Assembly (NCBI GenBank): GCA_002085375.1
Contig: NATP01000011.1
Coordinates: forward strand, 1 to 38,540
Reading direction: 5' to 3'
Length of the DNA: 38,540 nucleotides
Origin: a candidate division Zixibacteria bacterium 4484_95
Lineage (GTDB): Bacteria; Zixibacteria; MSB-5A5; UBA10806; 4484-95
Every line of letters begins with the position of its first letter. Position 1 is the first letter of the stretch. Under the pieces are notes generated by a model. That model had not been told where the DNA came from, searched no databases, and was given only the letters and a program-made list of their open reading frames with translations. The position numbers and the translations under genes are program-made. Shown in pieces: positions 25,151 to 32,507 of the stretch.

Positions 25151-25248
25151 CTTTTCTCTCCATTTTTAAATAACCTAAAATTAACCCTACTTGTATTAAA
25201 ACAACGCTCTTATCCAAATATAAAATCGTAAATTACCAACATTCTAAT

Positions 25249-25275
25249 TTATCGAAACGATACATAATTCATTTA
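25249..25275 (-). promoter_or_regulatory. Candidate sigma-28 promoter for receiver-fapA
   Basis: In the 195-base gap the minus strand reads TAAA-N15-TTCGATAA: -35 perfect, -10 6 of 8, exact FliA spacing. The -10 lies within a short inverted repeat (TATCG-AAA-CGATA, 25250-25262). A second candidate, a perfect TATAAT at 25305-25310 with a poor -35 (TTGTAT, 15-base spacer), lies further upstream. Nothing else is seen in the gap. Confidence 0.45.
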
Positions 25276-25345
25276 GAGATACGATCTTGTTATAGCCAGC
25301 CATTATTATAGTTGAAACACTGGTCATACAATGTTTATAAGATCT

Positions 25346-25735
25346 CTAATTATTTTTACCGTGAACAATGCATTCATTCTTAATAGAGTTTTCAATCTTG
25401 CGTCCAATATCACTGATCCTAAACGGTTTTTGAATAAAATCGCTTACGCCATACTTCCTCAAATCGATTTTTGACTCATTAATATCAACACCAGCCGTAA
25501 TTATTACCGGGGTTTTCTTACGTATTTTTCTCATTTTTTTAATAAAATCCAATCCCCCCATTTCCGGCATTATCAGGTCGGCGATGATAAGATCGAACTT
25601 TTTTTTCTTTAAAACCTTCAAAGCCTCATCACCTCTTGTTACGCCCGTAGCAGAATACCCAAGTGAATCAAGGACATCAGTAAGAACATCAAGTACATCC
25701 CGTTCATCATCCACCACAAGAACAAGTCTTCCCAT
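25346..25735 (-). CDS. Stand-alone response regulator receiver (third)
   Basis: The 129-residue receiver has Asp9/Asp10, phospho-acceptor Asp53 (IIADLIMPEMGG), Thr80 (VIITAGVD) and Lys103 (IQKPF). There is no output domain; the tail is short. ATG 25735 is used because GGAGG lies 5 bases ahead; an in-frame TTG at 25756 lies inside the upstream gene. It starts 1 base after the stop of the chemoreceptor-tip-like gene, the tightest junction in the island, so the two products probably work together. It is the last gene of the nine-gene signalling run. Confidence 0.92.
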   Translation of the reverse strand: MGRLVLVVDDERDVLDVLTDVLDSLGYSATGVTRGDEALKVLKKKKFDLIIADLIMPEMGGLDFIKKMRKIRKKTPVIITAGVDINESKIDLRKYGVSDFIQKPFRISDIGRKIENSIKNECIVHGKNN

Positions 25736-25736
25736 A

Positions 25737-26114
25737 CTAACCTCCAGAACCGTCAAGTGATTTCTGTTTGACCTTGTTAAGCATCTCCATAATTTTCTGG
25801 CTATCTTCCATGATCTTGTTCAAACCGATCTCGATGTCATTTACAAGTTCGGGGTTCACCCTAACGTTGTACCCCTCTGTAAACACATCATTTTTCATTT
25901 TATTGGTTTTAGCAGCTCGGAGAATGTGCCCTATATTTTTCACCGCTAAGGTTACCTGATTGACCAATTGGTTTAACTTATTATTAACATCCAACCCCAA
26001 TTCCTTGTTATAAGACATCTTGGCTGCAACCACAGCAATATTTAAAGCCAGAATTTGAATCCGCTCAGATGTCGATTCTATAAAGCCAATCAGATTTTCT
26101 TTTTTTTCTTCCAT
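25737..26114 (-). CDS. Small helical protein resembling a chemoreceptor hairpin tip
   Basis: This 125-residue, all-helical protein has no signal peptide or membrane segment. Residues 20-34 (IQILALNIAVVAAKM) match the most conserved turn region of methyl-accepting chemotaxis proteins, where NILALNAAVEAARAG is usual. The next stretch (DVNNKLNQLVNQVTLAVKNIGHIL) follows the receptor pattern of V, L, Q and A spacing. The key Glu of VEAAR is Val and the Arg is Lys. A full receptor signalling domain has about 250 residues, so this is at most the tip of a hairpin plus a C-terminal helix pair. It could dock on CheW- or CheA-like partners or form helical bundles with the GAF proteins. This is inference; no named family is recognised. 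Confidence 0.65.
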   Translation of the reverse strand: MEEKKENLIGFIESTSERIQILALNIAVVAAKMSYNKELGLDVNNKLNQLVNQVTLAVKNIGHILRAAKTNKMKNDVFTEGYNVRVNPELVNDIEIGLNKIMEDSQKIMEMLNKVKQKSLDGSGG

Positions 26115-26117
26115 AGC

Positions 26118-26477
26118 TTAAACAGGAATAAGTTCCTGAACCTTTTCCTTTAATTCAGTCAAATCATATGATTTGACCAGATAAGCATCGGCTAACCAGG
26201 ATGTAAAATCGCTTTTATAGGTTGAATAAGCTGAGTTTAAAATAACAGGAATCTCTTTTGTTTTAACTCTTAATTCGTTTAAAACCTCCAACCCATCCAT
26301 ACCTTCCATCTTGATATCGAGTATAACCAGGTCGATATTCCTATCGTTTTCAATTTTATCGAGCGCTTCCTGGCCACTTTTAGCCAAAATCACATCATAC
26401 CCGTCCTCAAGAAACTCTTTATGGTACAACTTCCGTATTGCCGACTCGTCGTCAACAACCAATATCCTTCTCATCAT
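26118..26477 (-). CDS. Stand-alone response regulator receiver (second)
   Basis: The 119-residue receiver has Asp9/Asp10, phospho-acceptor Asp54 (VILDIKMEGMDG), Ser82 in place of the usual Thr (an accepted substitution) and Lys102 (LVKSYD, where Ser replaces the usual Pro after Lys). There is no output domain. Its ATG overlaps the stop of the pseudokinase-like gene by 4 bases, so this pair is translationally coupled and is the most likely cognate set. It ends 3 bases before the receptor-tip-like gene. Confidence 0.92.
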   Translation of the reverse strand: MMRRILVVDDESAIRKLYHKEFLEDGYDVILAKSGQEALDKIENDRNIDLVILDIKMEGMDGLEVLNELRVKTKEIPVILNSAYSTYKSDFTSWLADAYLVKSYDLTELKEKVQELIPV

Positions 26478-28180
26478 TCCTCCTCGTAAATAGGCAATTC
26501 TACATAAAACTTCATATCGTTGTTATTTTGAACTTCAAGACCAATATTGCCCCCATAGTACTTCAAAACCTCAAGAGCAACAGACAACTCTCTTCTTAAT
26601 CGATGGTTCCCACCTGAATGAAAGCTCCTGTAAGCCTCCTCGGCAAACCAGTTTTTTCGGCATGACGGTTCAAAAACAATAACCGCTTTTTTTACCGTCT
26701 TTTTTATAAACAGAACCATTGTTTCGGAGCATCTTTGCAATGAATCCACTTTTTTTATAATAATTAGCAGCGCATGGCGGAAAAGATCGGGGTCAATTTT
26801 TACCGATACTGCATCTTTAGCTTGAACGCTAAACTTCCCAATATCCACATTGTGATTTTCAATTATCATCGTCGATTTAACCAATTCAACGAGGTCACAG
26901 ACCTGCTCATTTTTTTCCTGATAATTAACCAGACTGGAAAATCTTTCTAAAGCCCCCTCAATCCTTTTAACCTGTTCGATAATAATCTTGAGGTATTCAT
27001 AATTTTCATTTCCATCATCCATTTTATTAAGCATTGATTTGGTAAATCCACCAATTACTGTAAGCGGATTTCTCACCTCATGAGCAACCTGACCCGCCAT
27101 TTCCGCCAGGCCAGACAACCTTTCTGCTTTTATCAAATTTTCCCGGCTGAGAATAATCGTTTCATTAGCTCTTTTTAAGGCCTCGACTTTTTTCCCCAAT
27201 CGTTCATTTAACCTGAACTTCTCAATAGAATCGCTTGCATACCGAGCGAAAATTTCCAAAAGTTGCAGGTCGTTTTCATCAATTTCCTGATGTGTTATAA
27301 AATTGTCAGCAATCAAGATCCCCTGGAGCGATTCTTCCCCAACCAGAGGAACAACCGCCAGTGGACCCCGTCCAATTCTTTTTTTAAGCTCGGTATACTC
27401 CGAAACATCCAGTTCCGATTCATGTATAATAATCGATTTTTTCTCAAGGACAGTACGGGCAAATATGTTATTCGCTCTATCAAGGGGAATTTCCAACCCC
27501 TTCAACAACTCATTTATCGGCTGTCTAGTATTAACGCTTTTTCTCAAAACATCCTCAAACATCATCTCCAGCGTCAACTCACCGGTTGAGAGTTTCTCCC
27601 ATATTGCGCCAGCCTCTTCAGGAGAGGAAGGACCATTGGCAAGAGCTCCTTTAAGACAATTTCCATCATCACTTGTCAAAAGTATAAAGGCACGGTTAAA
27701 GCCGAGGCCACTGCCAGCCGTTACTCCAATAAGGACAATTTTTAAAATATCCTCGAGATTATCTGCACGATTAAAAGCTCTAACAGCCTGAGTGATAAGA
27801 GATAGAATGAATATCTCTGGTTGTATTAATTTGCCAGCCTTATCAGGCAAAACGCCATTAAATACAATACCAAGAATCTCGTCACTGTCAGGAGCAGGAC
27901 CGACGTAAATGGTGCATTCACCTTTGTTCTCGGCAAGAATATTTAAATCTTTTGAGGCTTTATAAAAAGCTCCGGGTTTGTCTGGATTGCCAAGATGGTT
28001 CGAAAGCATCGGCATATGGTCAACAAGATTTCCCAAAACATAGGAATCATTTGCAAACGCACCACCAGTTTTAACCGTATTACCGCTTCCGTCAAGAATG
28101 AAATATCCAACGACATCCATTCTGACCAAGACCTGCATTTCGCTGACACTTGTGCTATTTTCACTAATTTGAGCTAACAC
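26474..28180 (-). CDS. GAF and H-box histidine kinase-like protein with degenerate ATPase domain
   Basis: The 568-residue soluble protein has an N-terminal PAS-like region (about 15-110), a GAF domain (about 120-320), a coiled linker, a HisKA H-box with His367 (GQVAHEVRNPLTVIGGF), and a C-terminal region in the place of HATPase_c. There the N-box reads LLIIIKKV where Asn should be, the DxGxG motif reads FEPSCRKN, and the GxGLG loop is HSGGNHRLRR, while the fold-end YYGGNIGLEV is kept. ATP binding is therefore doubtful. It starts at GTG 28180, overlapping the upstream gene. It may receive phosphate from another kinase or act as a phosphatase or scaffold. Confidence 0.85.
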   Translation of the reverse strand: MLAQISENSTSVSEMQVLVRMDVVGYFILDGSGNTVKTGGAFANDSYVLGNLVDHMPMLSNHLGNPDKPGAFYKASKDLNILAENKGECTIYVGPAPDSDEILGIVFNGVLPDKAGKLIQPEIFILSLITQAVRAFNRADNLEDILKIVLIGVTAGSGLGFNRAFILLTSDDGNCLKGALANGPSSPEEAGAIWEKLSTGELTLEMMFEDVLRKSVNTRQPINELLKGLEIPLDRANNIFARTVLEKKSIIIHESELDVSEYTELKKRIGRGPLAVVPLVGEESLQGILIADNFITHQEIDENDLQLLEIFARYASDSIEKFRLNERLGKKVEALKRANETIILSRENLIKAERLSGLAEMAGQVAHEVRNPLTVIGGFTKSMLNKMDDGNENYEYLKIIIEQVKRIEGALERFSSLVNYQEKNEQVCDLVELVKSTMIIENHNVDIGKFSVQAKDAVSVKIDPDLFRHALLIIIKKVDSLQRCSETMVLFIKKTVKKAVIVFEPSCRKNWFAEEAYRSFHSGGNHRLRRELSVALEVLKYYGGNIGLEVQNNNDMKFYVELPIYEEE

Positions 28181-29043
28181 CGCTGACTAACCTTTGCCGG
28201 TTTTTTCAAGTTGATGGTCTTTTTTGGATAACCTTTAACATAATTCTCAACCGCTAGTGTATCCAATTGTTTGAATTTCTCAGTAATCTGGGCAATGGCC
28301 AGAGCGCCTTCGTCTATAGCTTTCAGCCTTTTAATAACCGACGGATTAGCATTTTTCATAGTCATCAATAAAAATTGGGCATTGCCGGCGATAATTGCCA
28401 GGGGATTGCTTATTTTATGATTCAGTGTAACCGCTACATCAGCCTCCGTCTGCTTTTTTTCAAATTCTACCAATTTCATCTGAACCTGTCTTAATTTCTC
28501 GCTTGTTTCCCTTAGTTCGGTATCCTTCTTCTCCAAAAGATATTCATATACCACTCGCTCAATTGTCACCGCAATCTCGGCGGCAATAATTCCAACTATC
28601 TGCATATCCCTCTGGGTAAAAGCATCAGGTTGATCATGAGCAAAATTTATTACTCCTATCAACTCATCTTTAAATATTATCGGTACAGACATAAACGACT
28701 TGGTATGGATATTACCATGACTTTTGCGAAGGTTATTAAGAATAATCGGTCTTTTCTCTTTGGCTACCCAGCCCGATAAGCCCATTCCCTTATCGAACCT
28801 GACAAAACTTATAAGGTCAGTACTTCGTCCCAACTTGGCGACTTCGGTAAGCATGCCAGTTTCCATTTCTATTAAAAATAAAGAAGCCGCCCTGAAATCT
28901 ACGACCTTATTAACCAGCTCCAAAATTTGCTCAAAGGTCTTATTATTCGACGGCGAAAGCTGGACCAACGTGCTTATCTCGTAAAGCAGAGCCAGCTCCG
29001 TTTCAAGATTACAGGATAATTCGACTTTCTTTCTCCGGGCCAC
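28174..29043 (-). CDS. GAF plus H-box protein without a kinase ATPase domain
   Basis: The 289-residue soluble protein has a GAF sensor domain (about 15-165; FDKGMGLSGWVAKEKRPII, FMSVPIIFKDELIGVINF), a coiled coil (165-200) and a dimerisation/phosphoacceptor helix pair with His209 in VTLNHKISNPLAIIAGNA. The Glu usually following His is Lys. The protein ends about 75 residues later, where the ATPase domain would begin, without sign of frameshift. It could be a histidine phosphotransfer-like dimer or a sensor partner of the next gene, with which it overlaps by 7 bases. Confidence 0.88.
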   Translation of the reverse strand: MARRKKVELSCNLETELALLYEISTLVQLSPSNNKTFEQILELVNKVVDFRAASLFLIEMETGMLTEVAKLGRSTDLISFVRFDKGMGLSGWVAKEKRPIILNNLRKSHGNIHTKSFMSVPIIFKDELIGVINFAHDQPDAFTQRDMQIVGIIAAEIAVTIERVVYEYLLEKKDTELRETSEKLRQVQMKLVEFEKKQTEADVAVTLNHKISNPLAIIAGNAQFLLMTMKNANPSVIKRLKAIDEGALAIAQITEKFKQLDTLAVENYVKGYPKKTINLKKPAKVSQRC

Positions 29044-29069
29044 CTAACCCTCCTTAAATGATTTTAGTT

Positions 29070-29492
29070 TTATGCGTAATCAATCACCCCTTCTTTTTCC
29101 AAAAGAATATCCGCCATAACTTCTAAAAAGGTGACAATTTTAAAAGGTTTATAAACTATCTGGTTTATCCCCAGCCTATTTGCTTCCACAATATCCTTAT
29201 CACTGCCATTTCCCGTGATTACCACTATAGGTGTCTGAAGTTTTAGCTTGTGGATTATCTTAATAAGTTCAATTCCGGAAATATCAGACATGGCCAAATC
29301 AATTAAAAAAATATCAAACCCAACAGATTTTATAAAACTGATGGCCTCTCTACCTGATGATGCAGTATAAACCTCACATCCAAGGTAACGGTTAAGGACT
29401 TTGGCTATGATATTCCGCACAAGCAATTCATCATCAACTACGAGAACCTTATTTGGAGATTCAAGCTTACACTGTTGTACCATTTTATACAT
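29070..29492 (-). CDS. Stand-alone response regulator receiver (first)
   Basis: The 140-residue receiver has Asp20/Asp21, phospho-acceptor Asp65 (FLIDLAMSDISG), Thr93 (VVITGNGS) and Lys115 (VYKPF). It has no output domain. ATG 29492 is preferred because AGGGGG lies 9 bases ahead. It lies 5 bases after the secreted protein gene and 26 bases before the first GAF protein gene. All receiver residues are intact, so a real phosphodonor must exist, although no complete kinase is in this window. Confidence 0.92.
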   Translation of the reverse strand: MYKMVQQCKLESPNKVLVVDDELLVRNIIAKVLNRYLGCEVYTASSGREAISFIKSVGFDIFLIDLAMSDISGIELIKIIHKLKLQTPIVVITGNGSDKDIVEANRLGINQIVYKPFKIVTFLEVMADILLEKEGVIDYA

Positions 29493-29497
29493 ACAAA

Positions 29498-30088
29498 CTA
29501 TCCCCCTCTTTTTAATATATTATAAACATCATTCGCTACGTTCCGGATAAGCTTCTGCCAGACATGTTCTTGTATTAACTTTTGATTGCCGAATGAAATG
29601 GCAAGCTCACCATCATTTGGATCATTATATAAAATCTGGTAAGCTTCACGGCCGTTAACTTTAACATAGTATCTTTTATTCAACAAAAGCTTCAAATTGT
29701 CTTTACTGAAAAACTTTACATATGCTTTTATCATGTAACTTGACCGATATATGTTAAAGATAAAAGGTATCGAAAAAGGCCGGTTAATCATCCAACCCTG
29801 CTCAGTTACATCAACAATAAAAATATAGGGATAATTTAAGGAGCTCACCCAAAGATCGAAGCTATCTTGCGAACCCCGGTAAAATTTGATATCTAATGGC
29901 CGATCTTTCAACTTCAGACCCAATTCTCTAACAAAATAATCCGCCAAACAAACAGCAGGCTCATCACTACTGATATCAACCTGGTGAAAACAAGCTGCTA
30001 TATTAATACCTGGATTAAGTCCTTGGGCTAACCCTAAAAGAGGATTCCCTGTTAAGATTAACAACGTCAAGCAAAATAAAAATCTCAT
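29498..30088 (-). CDS. Small secreted protein of unknown function
   Basis: The 196-residue product begins with a clear signal peptide (MRFLFCLTLLILTGNPLLGLAQG). It is not recognised as a named family. The mature part is rich in aromatic residues (FYRGSQDSFDLWVSSLNYPYIFIVDV, residues around 65-90) and has two cysteines (about 33 and 47) that could form a disulfide, suggesting a periplasmic location. The ATG overlaps the PilZ stop by 4 bases. Its placement between a c-di-GMP receptor and a receiver hints at a periplasmic motility or envelope factor; this is inference. Confidence 0.72.
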   Translation of the reverse strand: MRFLFCLTLLILTGNPLLGLAQGLNPGINIAACFHQVDISSDEPAVCLADYFVRELGLKLKDRPLDIKFYRGSQDSFDLWVSSLNYPYIFIVDVTEQGWMINRPFSIPFIFNIYRSSYMIKAYVKFFSKDNLKLLLNKRYYVKVNGREAYQILYNDPNDGELAISFGNQKLIQEHVWQKLIRNVANDVYNILKRGG

Positions 30089-30843
30089 AGGCTTTCCTGC
30101 AATTTCCCTTTCTTCCTGAGTTGAACCTGCTGTTTATAAACAAACTGGATTATGACTTTTTGAAGCTCATCATTGAAATAACCGATATCCGGTGGTAATA
30201 ATTCAGCAAGGTCAGGAGGAAAAGTTTCTAACAACTGCTCTTTGACTAAAAACTCTATACCAACAATGTACTCTCCCTCCTGTTCATCAACTCTTTTCAC
30301 GAGGCCAAGAATGTTTTCAAGATTTTGGCTGTTTTTCAGTCGGAAATTCATCAACAGGTGATCTCCCTGATTGAGTTTTTCAGCGGTAACCACCAAGATA
30401 CCACCAGCAGATATGTTGAGCAGTTCACCTTTTTTTTCAATACCTATTAGACCGTGTTCGCGTTTGCTGACATCGAGCACTTTATAAGTGATATCCCCAG
30501 ATATATCAATCCGCACAAATTTTCTTCTTTGAGTCCTTGCAAGTCCTGATATCGGCTGAAGTGTCGTCATGTTCTCTTTTTGGGAATCTATTGAGGCAAT
30601 CACCGCTTTAAATACATAAGCGGCATCCTGTTTGTTGAAAAAAGCCTCGACCGTCTGTCCAACCTCCAAGGGGTGTTTCCCTTTGATTCTCACCGGGCAT
30701 TCAACAATAAACCTGTCGTCTCTAATGTCCTCAACTCGGGTAATAAAAACGGTGATATCATCACCATCTTTTAGCCTAAGCTCCAACCTTTGCCAAAGAC
30801 GAACTACGTCAGTGGCTTTTTCTTTCGCTTTTATCTTTTTCAT
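30085..30843 (-). CDS. YcgR-like flagellar brake: YcgR N-domain plus PilZ
   Basis: The 252-residue protein has an N-terminal YcgR-type beta domain (about 15-100) and a PilZ domain with both c-di-GMP motifs: RRKFVR at 106-111 and NISAGG at 143-148. Proteins of this build bind c-di-GMP and slow the flagellar motor by contacting stator or rotor. A C-terminal helical extension (about 215-252) may bind a partner. The start overlaps the DUF2225 stop by 4 bases, and the gene overlaps the secreted protein gene at its end, so the three are one unit. Confidence 0.9.
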   Translation of the reverse strand: MKKIKAKEKATDVVRLWQRLELRLKDGDDITVFITRVEDIRDDRFIVECPVRIKGKHPLEVGQTVEAFFNKQDAAYVFKAVIASIDSQKENMTTLQPISGLARTQRRKFVRIDISGDITYKVLDVSKREHGLIGIEKKGELLNISAGGILVVTAEKLNQGDHLLMNFRLKNSQNLENILGLVKRVDEQEGEYIVGIEFLVKEQLLETFPPDLAELLPPDIGYFNDELQKVIIQFVYKQQVQLRKKGKLQESL

Positions 30844-32021
30844 CTTACCGCTCCCTCGCTTACTCGCCTGTTAAGGCGAGCCTGTTCCATAGCCATCTCC
30901 AACAACCCCTTGGTGAATTTTATGGTTGATTTATCCCCCTTCTGAGTATGGATAATATCTCGGCTGAACCTGATCATTTGGTTAAAATAACGGTCAGCAT
31001 CCTCATGATTACCGGTACGTCGAGAAAGCTCGGCTATCAAGTAAGCCGCTTGAATCTGTCCTATACCCTGACCAATTTTGTCGCTAGCCTCATACGCTTC
31101 CCGGTAATATTCAGTGGCTTTCATCAAAGCCTCTCTTTCAGATAATGGAACCTCATCCCATAGCTCTTTGGCTTTGTACAGAAAATCGTAAAAACTTGAA
31201 AACTCAAAGAAAGTCTTATTCTTAACTTCATTTACGCCTGCTAGTGCTCTTTCTACTTTACTGAAAATTTGCTCAAGTTTTTCGCCAGCATTTATCAGAG
31301 GTTCCAATGAGGATGAGACCTCATTAATAGCCTGTTGAATTTGCCTTTTATAATCATCCGCCTGGGATACACCATTAAAGACTAAAGCATAATCATGTTC
31401 GATGTGGCTTTTTAAGTTTTTTATTTTATCATCATAATCGGGCAAAATCTGGTTGGCTGTTTTTACAGCCCCTTTCAACTTTAAGAAAAATCCTGAAATG
31501 ATACTACTTTCACCATCTATAAGGTCATTTTCAACTCGGAAAAGCCAGCCGATTCTTAAAAAATATCTTCCCAGATCAAGTTTCGAGGGGTGCTCCAGGA
31601 GTTGTTCATCGAAGACACCTATTAAAAATTTGATTACTGCCGATTCAAAAGGGTATTTGTTCTGGTCGATATGATTTCCCAAAAATTTAAGTATGCCCCC
31701 CTCTTTCATGTATTCACCCAGGTGTTTTTCCTGGAGGTTTTTCAAGCGATACATCTTAAATGTCGAATCTTTCTGCCAGTTCTTGTATGCGTTGTTAAGC
31801 TCATGTGTATAAAAGCATTTTCGACAAGTCGCCATAAAAAACAAAAGGGGATTGTATTTCTGGAAAGCTGGATTATGCCAAACATATCCGACAGGACAAA
31901 AATCCGTATCTCGCCCGCTTTCAATATAAGAACCCATTTTTATGTTGGTATATTCATTTAAGGTTTTGCATACAGGACATTCCAGCTGTGAATAAAAAAA
32001 CGGGTCTTCGGTTTTAGCCAT
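30840..32021 (-). CDS. DUF2225 protein with N-terminal zinc-ribbon
   Basis: The 393-residue protein has an N-terminal zinc-ribbon-like set of cysteines (LECPVCKTLNEY at 13-24, DTDFCP around 42, FMATCRKCFYTHE at 63-75) and the DUF2225 pattern NPLLFFMATCRKC. The rest is a helical TPR-like repeat region. The function of DUF2225 proteins is not established. It starts the nine-gene signalling island behind a candidate sigma-28 site and an AGAGGTG ribosome site, 81 bases after the SwrB-like gene. Its stop overlaps the PilZ gene. Confidence 0.85.
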   Translation of the reverse strand: MAKTEDPFFYSQLECPVCKTLNEYTNIKMGSYIESGRDTDFCPVGYVWHNPAFQKYNPLLFFMATCRKCFYTHELNNAYKNWQKDSTFKMYRLKNLQEKHLGEYMKEGGILKFLGNHIDQNKYPFESAVIKFLIGVFDEQLLEHPSKLDLGRYFLRIGWLFRVENDLIDGESSIISGFFLKLKGAVKTANQILPDYDDKIKNLKSHIEHDYALVFNGVSQADDYKRQIQQAINEVSSSLEPLINAGEKLEQIFSKVERALAGVNEVKNKTFFEFSSFYDFLYKAKELWDEVPLSEREALMKATEYYREAYEASDKIGQGIGQIQAAYLIAELSRRTGNHEDADRYFNQMIRFSRDIIHTQKGDKSTIKFTKGLLEMAMEQARLNRRVSEGAVR

Positions 32022-32054
32022 ATCTTTTCACCTCTTAAGAGTTGACTTATATGA

Positions 32055-32081
32055 CTATCGGCATATGCTAATTTTTCTAAA
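32055..32081 (-). promoter_or_regulatory. Candidate sigma-28 promoter of the signalling island
   Basis: The minus strand shows GCCGATAG, 7 of 8 to the FliA -10, 34 bases before the DUF2225 start. Fifteen bases upstream the -35 is TTTA, matching only 2 of 4. A palindrome CTCTTAAGAG (32034-32043 region) overlaps the ribosome site. The excellent -10 and poor -35 leave it uncertain. Confidence 0.38.
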
Positions 32082-32102
32082 TAGACAAACTTGACAGCAA
32101 CT

Positions 32103-32498
32103 CTAACCCCTGTTTGGTCTACGACCATTGCCAAGTTTTTCCGAAGCAACCAATAGTTCAACTTCCGAGCGTGAAATACCAAGTTTTCGACTGATTTGTC
32201 TTGGGTTCTCTCCCTGCTGAATTAAGGTCAACGCCTTTTGTTCTTTGCTAAAATCAGAGTTGACCTTCAAATCTCCCCCCCTTAAACGATCAGGCACATG
32301 TGAATGATAATCTTGCTTTTCAAACGTCTCTGCAATATCAGAGAGGCGGTTAAGTGACTGGTTCATCAGCTGGAGATTGGTGCGGGCTTCATCGCTCTGA
32401 AACTTCTCAAGTTTGTCTATCTTTAATACCATCCATGCTGATAAAAGCAAGTTGAACAGAAACAATGCGGGAATAACCCATAAATAAACAAAAAACAT
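32103..32498 (-). CDS. SwrB-like membrane-anchored HTH protein (DUF6115-like)
   Basis: The 131-residue protein has one N-terminal membrane helix (residues 3-26), a coiled-coil stretch (about 27-60), a flexible middle, and a C-terminal helix-turn-helix (about 86-118; KALTLIQQGENPRQISRKLGISRSEVELLV). This layout and its place shortly after fliA recall SwrB of Bacillus subtilis, which lies after sigD and activates the flagellar export apparatus. The HTH may contact protein rather than DNA, since the protein is tethered. The TAG stop of the preceding gene lies inside its ribosome site (TAGGGAG). Confidence 0.72.
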   Translation of the reverse strand: MFFVYLWVIPALFLFNLLLSAWMVLKIDKLEKFQSDEARTNLQLMNQSLNRLSDIAETFEKQDYHSHVPDRLRGGDLKVNSDFSKEQKALTLIQQGENPRQISRKLGISRSEVELLVASEKLGNGRRPNRG

Positions 32499-32507
32499 TT
32501 TATCTCC

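Noticed and set aside
27303-27791. Plus-strand ORF of 162 codons opposite the GAF/H-box gene
   Set aside because: It is Ser-rich shadow coding opposite a clear gene; it has no recognisable motif.
31958-32182. Minus-strand ORF of 74 codons across the SwrB-like / DUF2225 junction
   Set aside because: It overlaps two well-supported genes in another frame and shows no protein-like pattern of its own.
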